Shown in pieces: positions 51,036-60,638 of a DNA stretch of 64,000 nucleotides (positions within the stretch are counted from its first letter, which is position 1; each line of letters starts with the position of its first letter). Under the pieces are notes generated by a model. It searched no databases and was not told where the DNA came from. It was given only the letters and a program-made list of their open reading frames with translations. The translations under genes and the position numbers were made by a program. Location: contig CBDHFX010000002.1 in assembly GCA_965262845.1 (NCBI GenBank), positions 1,054,001 through 1,118,000 on the forward strand, written 5' to 3'. The stretch is from ECT2AJA-044 sp965262845. GTDB lineage: Bacteria > Bacteroidota > Bacteroidia > Flavobacteriales > ECT2AJA-044.

Positions 51036-52076
51036 TCAGCGGCTTTTTTGCGCACCCGGCACAGTGCTCCGCCGCATGTAGATGTCCCTGGCAAGGAAAA
51101 GGGCCTCGCGGAACGATTCCTCATTGGCCACACCTTTTCCCGCTATATCATAGGCTGTTCCGTGATCGGGAGAGGTCCGCACCACTGATAATCCGGCCGT
51201 AAAGTTAACTCCCCCGCCAAAGTTCAGGGCCTTGAACGGGATCAGCCCCTGGTCGTGATACATCGCCAGGATCCCGTCAAATTGCTTGTGCCTCCCCGCC
51301 CCAAAAAACCCGTCTGCAGCATACGGACCAAACACCAGCATGCCGTTGTCGAAGTGGTTTTTTATGGTCGGAGCAATGATCTTCTCTTCCGTATCGCCGA
51401 GCAAGCCCCGGTCTCCGGCATGCGGATTCAAACCAAGCACGGCGATGCGAGGCCGTTCCAGTCCAAAATCCAGCCGCAGGCTGGATCCGAAAAGATGCAG
51501 TTTTTCGCTGATAGCCTGCGGCGTGATCAACGATTCCACCTGGCTCAGCGGAACATGTCCCGTCACCAGTGCCACCCGGTAACCCTGCCGACACAGGATC
51601 ATCAGGCTCCTGCCCTCCTGGCCGAAGCGCTCGCCTAAAAATTCCGTGTGCCCGGGAAAACTAAAGCTGCCGGACTGGATACTGAACTTGTCGATCGGCC
51701 CTGTGACCAGGGCCTGCACATGCCCGTCAGCCAGCGCATCGGTGGCAGCCTTCAGGCTTGCGAGCGCGAATTTTCCACCCTCACGGGTGGATTGGCCCAT
51801 CGCAATCTCCGGCTGTTCCCCGATACAGTCGAACAGATTCGCCTGCCCATCGCGAACCTCGTTCCAACGCCTGACAACCCAAAAAGGTAAATTATTGAAT
51901 TTAAATACTTTACGGTAGTATGCAAGCAGGGGCAGCGATCCGAAAATGATGGGGGTCATGCTTTCGCTGATCCGCCTGTTAGCCAGCGATCTCAAAATGA
52001 CTTCCGGGCCAATGCCATTGGGATCGCCGGTCGATATTCCAATCCGCACCTTAAAAAGATCGCCTTTATCGCTCAT
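51036..52076 (-). CDS. pdxA: 4-hydroxythreonine-4-phosphate dehydrogenase
   Basis: A 346-residue enzyme of pyridoxal phosphate synthesis (DXP-dependent branch). The start VRIGISTGDPNGIGPEV, the metal site in VTGPIDK...FPGHTEFL, VALVTGHVPL, GLNPHAGD and the YHDQGLIPFKAL segment identify PdxA. The ATG at 52076 is favoured; the frame extends to 52136, but those residues do not match the family. It overlaps the end of the leucyl aminopeptidase gene by 11 bp and is probably co-transcribed with it. Confidence 0.94.
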   Translation of the reverse strand: MSDKGDLFKVRIGISTGDPNGIGPEVILRSLANRRISESMTPIIFGSLPLLAYYRKVFKFNNLPFWVVRRWNEVRDGQANLFDCIGEQPEIAMGQSTREGGKFALASLKAATDALADGHVQALVTGPIDKFSIQSGSFSFPGHTEFLGERFGQEGRSLMILCRQGYRVALVTGHVPLSQVESLITPQAISEKLHLFGSSLRLDFGLERPRIAVLGLNPHAGDRGLLGDTEEKIIAPTIKNHFDNGMLVFGPYAADGFFGAGRHKQFDGILAMYHDQGLIPFKALNFGGGVNFTAGLSVVRTSPDHGTAYDIAGKGVANEESFREALFLARDIYMRRSTVPGAQKSR

Positions 52077-53514
52077 GGTGGCGTGTACGTTGCAAAAAGT
52101 ATTCGAACAACAGGCGAACACCGACTCCCGTGGCATTCCTGGTGCGATACTTATCCTTTTTCTTCAGCCAGGAAGGACCTGCAATGTCGAGATGGACATA
52201 CGGATAATCGGTAAAATGTTCCAGGAATTTTCCGGCTGTGATGGCCCCTCCCTCTGGTCCTCCGACGTTTTTTAGATCGGCGATGTCGCTATCGAGTAGT
52301 TCGCGATACTCCGGCCAAAATGGGAAAACCGCCAAGCGTTCATGTACCAGATTTGCGGCCCGGTGCAGTTCGTTCCAGACCGACTCTTCGGCATTTCCCA
52401 TTGCTACAATGCCGTACTTACCAATGGCCATCGCTGCCGAACCGGTTAAGGTGGCGAGATCAATCAGCAGTTCCGGATCGAATTTTTTCGCATAGGCCAG
52501 TGCATCGGCCATGATCATGCGTCCTTCCGCATCCGTATTCAGCACTTCCACCGTGCTCCCGTCAAACATCCTGATCACATCGCCCGGCACATAGGCGTTT
52601 TGACCGGGACGGTTATCCGTAGCCGGGATCAATCCGAACACCTTGATGGGCAGCTTTGTTTCGGCCACTGCGACCATGGCCCCGACCACTGCCGCAGAGC
52701 CCGCCATGTCGACCTTCATGAAGTCCATGCTGTTCGTCGTCGGCTTTAGTGAAAGCCCTCCCGTATCGTACACCACTCCTTTGCCGACCAGCACTACGGG
52801 CTGTTTGTTCAAGGCATCTTCCGGATCCCACTCCATGATCGTGAACGTGGGCGGATCCATACTTCCCCGATTGACGGCCAGCAGTCCGCCCATCTTCAGC
52901 GACTCGATCTGTTTCTTTTCCAGCACCGTTACCTTGATACCCAGGTCCTCCCCCCACTCCTTTATGATCCCGGCATAGCGAGGTGCCGTGAGCGTGGAGA
53001 GCGGTTCGTTACCGAGGTCGCGTGCACGTATCGTCCCGTCCAGGGACGCATTCAAATATGTCAATTGCCTTTCGCTACAGCGCGAAATCACATGGTACCT
53101 GTTCAACGTCCGCTTACGGTCCGGACTCGTAAAATACCTGGTAAATTGGTAGTTCCCAAGTACGAGCCCCTCAAGCACATAAAGCCCGGCTTCCTGGTCC
53201 CCGGTCAGATCTACCAGTGTGATGTCGGTAGCTTTCTGGCGGTCCAGTTCTTCCTGCAGCTCGTCGCCCAGGCATCGCCAGGCTTCCAACGTGGCGGCGC
53301 GGTTTTCCCCGGATGTTGCCCTGGCGGGCAGATAAAGATGCGCGGGGCGATCCAGTATTACGTATTTTTTGTCGGATCCTCCCGTTGCCTTATCAATGTG
53401 ATCGCGTTCCTTTTGCTCAGAGATGTAGTATTCCAGCTGTCCTGCATGATCAAACAGCAAAATGGCATCCTCTCCCCCATCCAGCGTGGCTTTCCTGCGA
53501 ACAAAAGTCTTCAT
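52066..53514 (-). CDS. M17 leucyl aminopeptidase family protein
   Basis: A 482-residue cytosolic metallo-aminopeptidase. The catalytic domain has VGKGVVYDTGGLSLKP, the metal ligands in DMAGSAAVVG, and the signature NTDAEGRM near residue 330; LIDLATLTGSA follows. The N-terminal domain is short and diverged, as in many bacterial M17 enzymes. It releases N-terminal residues in peptide turnover. Overlaps pdxA by 11 bp; divergent from mqnC. Confidence 0.92.
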   Translation of the reverse strand: MKTFVRRKATLDGGEDAILLFDHAGQLEYYISEQKERDHIDKATGGSDKKYVILDRPAHLYLPARATSGENRAATLEAWRCLGDELQEELDRQKATDITLVDLTGDQEAGLYVLEGLVLGNYQFTRYFTSPDRKRTLNRYHVISRCSERQLTYLNASLDGTIRARDLGNEPLSTLTAPRYAGIIKEWGEDLGIKVTVLEKKQIESLKMGGLLAVNRGSMDPPTFTIMEWDPEDALNKQPVVLVGKGVVYDTGGLSLKPTTNSMDFMKVDMAGSAAVVGAMVAVAETKLPIKVFGLIPATDNRPGQNAYVPGDVIRMFDGSTVEVLNTDAEGRMIMADALAYAKKFDPELLIDLATLTGSAAMAIGKYGIVAMGNAEESVWNELHRAANLVHERLAVFPFWPEYRELLDSDIADLKNVGGPEGGAITAGKFLEHFTDYPYVHLDIAGPSWLKKKDKYRTRNATGVGVRLLFEYFLQRTRHHER

Positions 53515-53521
53515 TTCTTTG

Positions 53522-53529
53522 TATTTTTG
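53522..53529 (+). promoter_or_regulatory. -7 promoter box of mqnC
   Basis: TATTTTTG matches TAnnTTTG exactly, 24 bp upstream of the ATG at 53554, inside the gap between pepA-like and mqnC. Confidence 0.55.
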
Positions 53530-53553
53530 TGTGCGTTAAAGTAGGTAAATTCA

Positions 53554-54672
53554 ATGAATGCGGATCGTTTATTAGCCCGTGCTCTGAAGCGCGATTTTCT
53601 TTCTGCGGATGAAGGCCAGGTGCTGTTTGAGCAGGTTTCGACTCCGGAATTGATGTTTGTGGCCAATGAGCTAAGACGTGGGTCGGTACCTGGGAATAAG
53701 GTCACGTGGATCATTGATCGGAACACGAACACCACAAATGTTTGCATAGCGAATTGTAAGTTCTGCAATTTCTTTCGTCCGCCCGGGCATCCGGAACAAT
53801 ACATTACCGATCTCGAAACGTATAAGCAAAAGATTGAAGAGACCTTTGCCTACGGTGGGGAGCAATTGCTGCTCCAGGGAGGGCATCACCCGGATCTGGG
53901 ACTTGATTATTACGTACAGTTGCTCAGCGATCTGAAATCAATGTTCCCAAACCTAAAGCTCCATGCTTTGGGGCCACCCGAAATAGCTCATATCGCCAAA
54001 CTCGAAGGGGCTTCCCATACCTATGTATTAGAGAAACTCAAAGCGGCCGGGCTCGATAGTTTGCCGGGGGCCGGAGCGGAGATCCTGAATGATCGGGTGC
54101 GAAGGCTGATCTCGCGCGGGAAATGTAGTGGGCAGGAGTGGCTTGAGGTGATGCGGGCGGCACACCAACTGCATATTACGACCTCAGCGACCATGATGTT
54201 CGGGCATGTTGAAACCGTGGAAGAACGATTCGAGCACCTGGTTTGGTTGCGGCAAGTGCAGAGTGAAAAACCAGAGGATGCGAAGGGGTTCATCGCTTTT
54301 ATTCCATGGCCATTCCAGGATGATGGAACCCTGCTGAGGAAAATACGCGGCGTTCGAAATTCAGTCACAGACGATGAGTATATACGTACGATTGCCATCA
54401 GCCGGATCATGTTGCCAAACATTCAGAATATCCAGGCTTCGTGGCTGACGGTTGGGGAGCAGGTGGCACAGATGTGTTTGCACGCGGGAGCCAACGATTT
54501 CGGATCCATTATGATCGAAGAGAACGTGGTATCGGCGGCCGGAGCTTCCTACCGATTCACATCGGAGGGGATCCAACAGGCCATTCGTCATGCAGGATTT
54601 GAACCGCAACTGAGAAATCAGGAATACGAGCACCGCGAATTACCTGAAAATATGATGCAGCAAGTTATTTGA
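53554..54672 (+). CDS. mqnC: cyclic dehypoxanthinyl futalosine synthase (radical SAM)
   Basis: A 372-residue radical SAM enzyme of the futalosine menaquinone pathway. The [4Fe-4S]-binding CIANCKFC (CxxxCxxC) is at about residues 64-71. The MqnC-type signatures are GGEQLLLQGGHHPDL, ALGPPEIAH, AAGLDSLPGAGAEIL, TTSATMMFGHVET and FIAFIPWPFQ. It suggests that this organism makes menaquinone through futalosine; no other mqn gene is in the window. MqnE is the nearest alternative, but the motif set favours MqnC. Confidence 0.9.
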   Translation: MNADRLLARALKRDFLSADEGQVLFEQVSTPELMFVANELRRGSVPGNKVTWIIDRNTNTTNVCIANCKFCNFFRPPGHPEQYITDLETYKQKIEETFAYGGEQLLLQGGHHPDLGLDYYVQLLSDLKSMFPNLKLHALGPPEIAHIAKLEGASHTYVLEKLKAAGLDSLPGAGAEILNDRVRRLISRGKCSGQEWLEVMRAAHQLHITTSATMMFGHVETVEERFEHLVWLRQVQSEKPEDAKGFIAFIPWPFQDDGTLLRKIRGVRNSVTDDEYIRTIAISRIMLPNIQNIQASWLTVGEQVAQMCLHAGANDFGSIMIEENVVSAAGASYRFTSEGIQQAIRHAGFEPQLRNQEYEHRELPENMMQQVI

Positions 54673-54720
54673 AATAAACAACCTTGAATGGCAGTTTTAA
54701 CTGAGTACGGATCCAAGGGT

Positions 54721-57327
54721 ATGAAAAAACTCATTTTCATTGCCATTTTGCTGCTATGGTCAGGTACTGTGGTGTTCGGTACGCACAATCGTGCAGGGGA
54801 GATTACCTATAAACATGCTGGGGGCCTGCAATACGACTTCATATTGGTGACCTATACGAAAGATTCGGCTCCGGCCGATCGGCCGGAACTTGTTGTGTTC
54901 TGGGGAGATGGCGAAAGTGATACCTTACAGCGAAGCAATGGTAACGGAAATGGTGTGCTGGTCGCAAACGATATCAAACGGAATGAATATTTGGGCTCGC
55001 ACACCTATTCGGCCCACGGAACCTACACAGTGTCCATGGAGGATCCAAACAGGAACGCCGGCATCGTCAACATTCCAAATTCGGTTCAGATCCCGTTTGC
55101 GATCACTACTACCCTGGCCGTATATCCGAATCTGGGCGTTAACAATTCACCGGATCTATTATACCCTCCGATCGACAACGGATGTGTGAACGTACCGTTC
55201 ATTCACAACCCAACTGCTTCAGACATTATTGATAATGACAGTCTGAGCTATGCCTTGATTCCCTGTGCGGGATTCAATGGCACACCGATCCCATTGTGGA
55301 CGCTTCCGGCAGCAAGCAACAGCATCAGTATTGATCCGAATTCAGGTGAGCTTTACTGGGACTCACCCACTTCTGCCGGTGAGTATAACATTGCGATCGA
55401 AATTACCGAACACCGTGAGGATGCCAATGGAGACTGGTGGGTTGTAGGTCGCATGGTTCGGGACATGCAGATCGACATCTCCGGATGTAATAATGATCCG
55501 CCTGAGATCGAACCTCTTGATGACGTCTGCGTAGAGGCCGGTGAGTCCGTCAACTTCACGGTGACGGCAATTGATCCCGACATGAATGGCGTATCCCTTT
55601 CGGCTTTCGGCGGACCTTTCGAAGTAGACGATCCGGCCTATTTTCCTCCGAATGTACAGGGACAAGGGCAGGTAACCGGCATCTTTAACTGGCAAACCAG
55701 CTGTTTGCACGTCCGCAAACAACCCTGGCAAGTCGTTTTTCGGGCAGAAGATGCCGGTATATCCCCCAACCTGGTGGATCTGGAAACAATGAACATTACG
55801 GTTGTCAGTCCGGCACCCCAGGATCCACAAGCTGTCCCGGTCGGAGATGCCATTGATCTGTCCTGGAATGCCTCAGTATGTACCGAGGCGGTCGGATACG
55901 ATATTTATCGAAAGAACCAGTTCTACGGATTCACACCGGATGATTGTGAAACAGGCGTCCCGGGGTACACCGGTTATCAAAAGATCGGTTCCACGAACGG
56001 ACTCAATGCAACGAGCTTCCCTGACAATAATAATGGGGCCGGATTGACCAAGGGGAACTCGTACTGTTACATGATCGTGTCCAGGTACCCCGATGGAGCT
56101 GAAAGTTATGCCTCTGTGGAAGTCTGTGCCGAATTACTTCGGGATCAACCACTCATAACGAATGTAACGGTTCAAGCTACGGACGAAACGGCCGGGCAGA
56201 TCGAAGTACGTTGGGTCAAGCCTATAGAGATTGATTCGGTTCAATATCCGGGACCTTATGCCTACAAGATATATCGCGCCGCAGGCGTAAATGGCTTCAA
56301 CTATGTGGAAATCGCCACGATCAATGGAATTGACGACACCAACTACGTGGATACCGATTTGAATACGGTGGATAGTGGACATCGTTACCGGATCGATTTC
56401 TTCCAGGACAACGCCGGAACATTGGACCCCATTTCCCGGAGTGATCCGGCTTCAAGCATATTCATCAATTTGGTTCCGACTGATCAGGCAATCATCGTTA
56501 ACTGTTCTGTGGATGTGCCCTGGATCAATCAGGAATATGTAATCTATCGTCTTGATCCCGGAACTGCGAATTACGATTCGGTGGGATTTAGCTCAAGCAA
56601 CCAATATCTGGATACGGGGCTCGAGAACAACCAGACCTACTGTTACTATGTAGAGACGCGTGGAGCATATTCCGGTTCGGGACTGCCGGCGCCTCTGGTA
56701 AACTCGTCGCAGGAAGCCTGTGAGGCCCCAACGGACACTTCCGCTCCATGTCCGCCCGTTTTACAGGTAGAGAAAAATTGTAACGAAAGCTTCAATCAAC
56801 TGAACTGGGGCTTCCCGGACAATGAGTGCGGTATTGATGCCATACAGTATGAAGTATACTACACTCCTGTTGAAGGTATGGAATTCGAGTTACTGGCCAC
56901 GATCACTGATCCGGCCGATTCTTCATACCTACACGGCAATCTTTTCAGTATCGCCGGTTGCTATGCGGTGGTGGCGGTTGATTCCTTTATGAATTTCAGT
57001 AGTTTCTCCAATGTGGTTTGTGTGGACAACTGTCCGGAATATGAACTGCCGAATGTGTTTACGCCGAACGGAGATATGGAAAACGACCGGGTGGTGCCCA
57101 TCAGCAACAAGTATGTTGAAAGTGTCGAAGTGATCATCTACAATCGCTGGGGCTCGGTCGTGTACGAAACTACCGACGTGAACATTAACTGGGATGGTAC
57201 GCACGGGGCTTCCGGAAGCCCTGTGCCCGAAGGAGTATACTACTATGTTTGCCTTGTGACCGAAGTTCGGCTGGCCGGTCTTGAAACGCGGAAGTTAACC
57301 GGTTTCATACATCTTTTCCGCGACTGA
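54721..57327 (+). CDS. large secreted fibronectin/PKD-like protein with T9SS type B domain
   Basis: An 868-residue surface protein. The signal peptide MKKLIFIAILL...VVFG ends just before THNRAGEITYKH, a motif often seen at the start of Bacteroidota gliding-type proteins. Several Ig/PKD-like and fibronectin-type units follow, with paired cysteines. The end is a type B T9SS domain, LPNVFTPNGDMENDRVV, IYNRWGSVVY and GFIHLFRD. The ATG at 54721 begins the signal peptide; the frame opens at 54688. It lies 48 bp after mqnC and 4 bp before ribE. Confidence 0.87.
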   Translation: MKKLIFIAILLLWSGTVVFGTHNRAGEITYKHAGGLQYDFILVTYTKDSAPADRPELVVFWGDGESDTLQRSNGNGNGVLVANDIKRNEYLGSHTYSAHGTYTVSMEDPNRNAGIVNIPNSVQIPFAITTTLAVYPNLGVNNSPDLLYPPIDNGCVNVPFIHNPTASDIIDNDSLSYALIPCAGFNGTPIPLWTLPAASNSISIDPNSGELYWDSPTSAGEYNIAIEITEHREDANGDWWVVGRMVRDMQIDISGCNNDPPEIEPLDDVCVEAGESVNFTVTAIDPDMNGVSLSAFGGPFEVDDPAYFPPNVQGQGQVTGIFNWQTSCLHVRKQPWQVVFRAEDAGISPNLVDLETMNITVVSPAPQDPQAVPVGDAIDLSWNASVCTEAVGYDIYRKNQFYGFTPDDCETGVPGYTGYQKIGSTNGLNATSFPDNNNGAGLTKGNSYCYMIVSRYPDGAESYASVEVCAELLRDQPLITNVTVQATDETAGQIEVRWVKPIEIDSVQYPGPYAYKIYRAAGVNGFNYVEIATINGIDDTNYVDTDLNTVDSGHRYRIDFFQDNAGTLDPISRSDPASSIFINLVPTDQAIIVNCSVDVPWINQEYVIYRLDPGTANYDSVGFSSSNQYLDTGLENNQTYCYYVETRGAYSGSGLPAPLVNSSQEACEAPTDTSAPCPPVLQVEKNCNESFNQLNWGFPDNECGIDAIQYEVYYTPVEGMEFELLATITDPADSSYLHGNLFSIAGCYAVVAVDSFMNFSSFSNVVCVDNCPEYELPNVFTPNGDMENDRVVPISNKYVESVEVIIYNRWGSVVYETTDVNINWDGTHGASGSPVPEGVYYYVCLVTEVRLAGLETRKLTGFIHLFRD

Positions 57328-57331
57328 CATT

Positions 57332-57928
57332 ATGTTTACAGGGATTATTGAAGAAGTGGGCGAAGTTGTGGGCCTGCGGCCCGATGGCTCCAATACGCAT
57401 ATTCGAATAAAAAGCAGCATGGCGCCTGAGCTGAAAATTGATCAAAGCCTTGCCCATAATGGCATTTGCCTGACCGTTGTAAAAGTGGAAGGATGTGAAT
57501 ATGAAGTGACGGCAATCAAAGAGACCTTAAAGTGCTCAAGCCTGGGCGATTGGAAGATAGGAACACGCATCAATTTGGAAAGATGCATGCCATCGGGCGG
57601 ACGTTTTGACGGACACATCGTTCAGGGGCATGTGGATACGACGGCCATTTGTACAAAAGTGGAAAAGCGGAATGGGTCCTGGGATTTCTTTTTCGAATAT
57701 GAACCCGGTGAGGAAAGGATCACAGTGAAAAAGGGAAGCATCACCATCAACGGAGTTTCCCTGACGGTAGTGGAAAGTGGAGCTCATCACTTTTCCGTAT
57801 CCATTATCCCGTACACCTACGAACACACCAATTTCCATCATATCCAACCCGGGTCCAGAGTGAATCTGGAATTCGATATCATCGGCAAGTATGTAGCTCA
57901 ATTGATGGGGGGAAAATCGGGCTCCTGA
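57332..57928 (+). CDS. ribE: riboflavin synthase, alpha subunit type
   Basis: A 198-residue enzyme that dismutates two lumazine molecules to riboflavin. The N-terminal MFTGIIEEVG is diagnostic. The two homologous barrels are both visible: NGICLTVV and GGRFDGHIVQGHVDT, with the second-barrel NGVSLTVV. Length is standard. It begins 4 bp after the T9SS gene. Confidence 0.94.
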   Translation: MFTGIIEEVGEVVGLRPDGSNTHIRIKSSMAPELKIDQSLAHNGICLTVVKVEGCEYEVTAIKETLKCSSLGDWKIGTRINLERCMPSGGRFDGHIVQGHVDTTAICTKVEKRNGSWDFFFEYEPGEERITVKKGSITINGVSLTVVESGAHHFSVSIIPYTYEHTNFHHIQPGSRVNLEFDIIGKYVAQLMGGKSGS

Positions 57929-57958
57929 GTCGGCTTTATTATTTGTGCTTCAACATTC

Positions 57959-60033
57959 CTAATTTTTGCGGATCAGCATCAAATGCCCTGCGGCCTCCAG
58001 TTCCTCACCTTCTTCACCGGTCGCTTTTACAAAATAGTAATAAGTTCCTTCCGGATGCCCCTCGCCGCTCCAACCACTACTTGGATTTTCCCAGTCATCC
58101 CACTCATAAACGAGGTTACCCCAACGGTTGAAGATCTGTCCGTGGAACTCAACCAGGTTGGTAGTTGAGTCGTTGGCCGTAACCGCATTGTAATACGGGA
58201 ATGCTCCGCCCGGGACAAATACGTTCGGCATTTTCAGTCGCGGCTCACGTTGATAAACGATGAACTCGCAATAATTTGATTCGCTTACATAAATACCGCC
58301 GGTGTCCTGATATTCGGTTTGGATCCGAACAGTATAAGTGTCCGCATCGTATGGCTTTTCAATAGTGGCGCTGGCAACCGACGTTGTGTCCACGGTATTC
58401 CAGACTCCGTTGGACCCCTGCATCTGAACATAATACTCCGGATTATCCCATCCCCAGTAATCGGACCATTGGAGGTCCAGGTACAAAGTATCACTGTTAT
58501 CTGTGCAATCCAGCAGAATACTTGCAATGGAATCAGATTCCTGCGAAAGGCCACCATCATAGACGATCCTCACATAGTAGTTATATGCATTCGTATTGAC
58601 ATCGGTTTGCATCAAGGTGAGATCTTCCCACGATATGGCGTTAAAGTCTGTTTCGATACCAACCGGATTATATGGCCCAATCGGGTTAAGCGAGCGGAAG
58701 ATCTGATATTCGGTGAACAAGTTTGCCAAATCACTCAGGAGCGTGTCTGTTGAAATGCCCCATTCAACCATCGTGTGATCATCATCAACGACCGTTACGT
58801 TTTTCAGATCAATATCGACCTCATAACAGTCGTACATGCTCACCAGCAGGGTATCGAATTCCGGCAAGGAACCGCATTCAGAAAGCAGGGAGTTCTGATC
58901 ATTTCCCAATTTCGACCAGAGAGTATAAACGCCATCCTGGGTCATCGGAAATAAGGTTGTGATTGCGATTTGAGTTGTTTGACCGTTTTGACAATTGACC
59001 CCCTGTGCTCCGATTACGGGAAGTGGATCACCGTTCGGGAGCGACATACGGAAATCAGATCCGTCGGTACTGATCGAGTTGCAATTGATCGGACGGTTAA
59101 TGGTAATAATGAAGGTACTGTCGCCACAGGGAATGATGATATCCGCGCCCAGTTCCGGCCGTGGGGCAACGGTCACTTCAACTGTATCCCAAACGGTAAC
59201 TCCATTTGTCGTATCGGTAGCTTGTACCCAATAAGTGGTGGATTGAGCTGGAGTCACTACATCAGTGGTTGTCGTACTTCCGGTACTCCAAAGCAAGCTG
59301 GGCGGTACGCAACCGATCACTACTTCGTCAATACCCCATGCATCCCACCCTGCCGTACTGTTAGACAATTGTGCCCAACGGAACGCAGTGGCCGGGGTAA
59401 TGGCCGCTGCCGGAATGGGGCAGTGATACAGATTCCAGTGATACAACGTATTTGTCTGCTGCGGTGGACCCTGTGGTAGCGGTGTCCAATATCCTCCCGA
59501 TCCAGGGGTCTGGGTTATAAATGGAGGGAAGGCACTTACGTTTCCAACAGGATCCAGATTTGGTCCGGGAAAATCAGTCCAAATCAAGCCATTGTTGGTT
59601 GAGTACTGAAGGTGAACCCCTTCGTCAGGAAGATCCGGGTCTTCACAAGCTCCCATTGTTGGAACTAGACCATAGCGCATCCAGAATTCGATATAGCAGG
59701 CGTTTCCGGCCGTAAGGTCGTAGGTATTGGTCACCAGGGTACGGACAGTTGACGGGGTGGTTCCTACCCACAAGTGCGATCCAACAGGTCCAGGACCACA
59801 AGGGTTCGTAAATACCGGGTTTGCCTGAGTGGAACTCCACCCGATTCCGATCGTACCATTATTAAAGTCATTCAAGAGGAATGCTGAAGTGCATTCCAGG
59901 TAAACTGTGTCCCCTCGCAAATGGTCGTATCCTGTCCTGGTGAAATGATGGTAATATTCAGGCCTTGTCCGTATGACCAGGAAAAGCCGAATAAAAGTAC
60001 TAAAAGGAGTAATGATTTTTTCACAACGTTCAT
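57959..60033 (-). pseudogene. secreted T9SS type B protein, frameshifted in a G run
   Basis: The signal peptide MNVVKKSLLLLVLLFG starts at the ATG at 60033 and continues through ISPGQDTTICEG. The remaining 650 residues, with a domain resembling reelin/MAM-like regions, fibronectin-like units, and the type B T9SS end (MPNVFVPGGAFPYYN, IFNRWGNLVYEWDD), lie in another frame. Restoring one G in the run at 59911-59914 (CCCC on the + strand) joins them as CEGDTVYL, which matches sister proteins. So a one-base deletion, or a sequencing or assembly error, or slippage in the G run, separates the frames. Its ATG overlaps the upstream gene's stop by 1 bp (TAATG). Confidence 0.75.
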
Positions 60034-60470
60034 TATTTTAAGGTTACCGTAAGGTTGGCCAGTTCAAGATCGGTCAATTCCCTTATATCTGACTTTCGGG
60101 TAAATCGCTTGTATTCCGACAAGCCTCTTTCTCCGCAAGATCCCTCAACGGAAGATCCGGCCCGAACCGCAACTGTAAAGGCCAGCTCCTCGTCCGGGTT
60201 GTCATCAAACGCAGGTTCGTTGTCGTGGTAGGGATGTGAGATCCATGAAACTTCCACCGCCTGATCATTTGTGTTGGCCACCCTGATCAAGACGTACTCC
60301 ATATAAATACCATTGGCAGGATCATCACAGGCCTGTTTTTTCATATAGATCTCCACGCCGTTTTCCGATGTGTAGAGCTTCCATTCCTCGCTATTGATAC
60401 CGTCCGGGTCCGCAGCTGCGGACAGAACTATCCACAGGATCCCCGCCAGGGAGGTAATGTACTTTTTCAT
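60033..60470 (-). CDS. secreted protein of unknown function
   Basis: A 145-residue exported protein: signal peptide MKKYITSLAGILWIVLSAAA, then a single small domain with EEWKLYTSENGVEIYMKKQACDD and a C-terminal LTDLELANLTVTLK. I do not recognise the family. Two cysteines may form a disulfide. The ATG at 60470 begins the signal peptide; the frame is open to 60575. It is coupled (TAATG) to the frameshifted T9SS gene downstream. Confidence 0.75.
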   Translation of the reverse strand: MKKYITSLAGILWIVLSAAADPDGINSEEWKLYTSENGVEIYMKKQACDDPANGIYMEYVLIRVANTNDQAVEVSWISHPYHDNEPAFDDNPDEELAFTVAVRAGSSVEGSCGERGLSEYKRFTRKSDIRELTDLELANLTVTLK

Positions 60471-60638
60471 ACTTAGACCGATTTTTAGGTTTGACATGTC
60501 TTCATTAGGAGCAGTAAATATAAAAAACTTTAATATATGACAGGTAAACAAAAATATTCGGTCATTGCCTGTCACTTCGTTCCGAATACCGTTGCTGATA
60601 GTTCACCGAGCCCGGAGAAAGCGTAATTTCGCAGCCTT

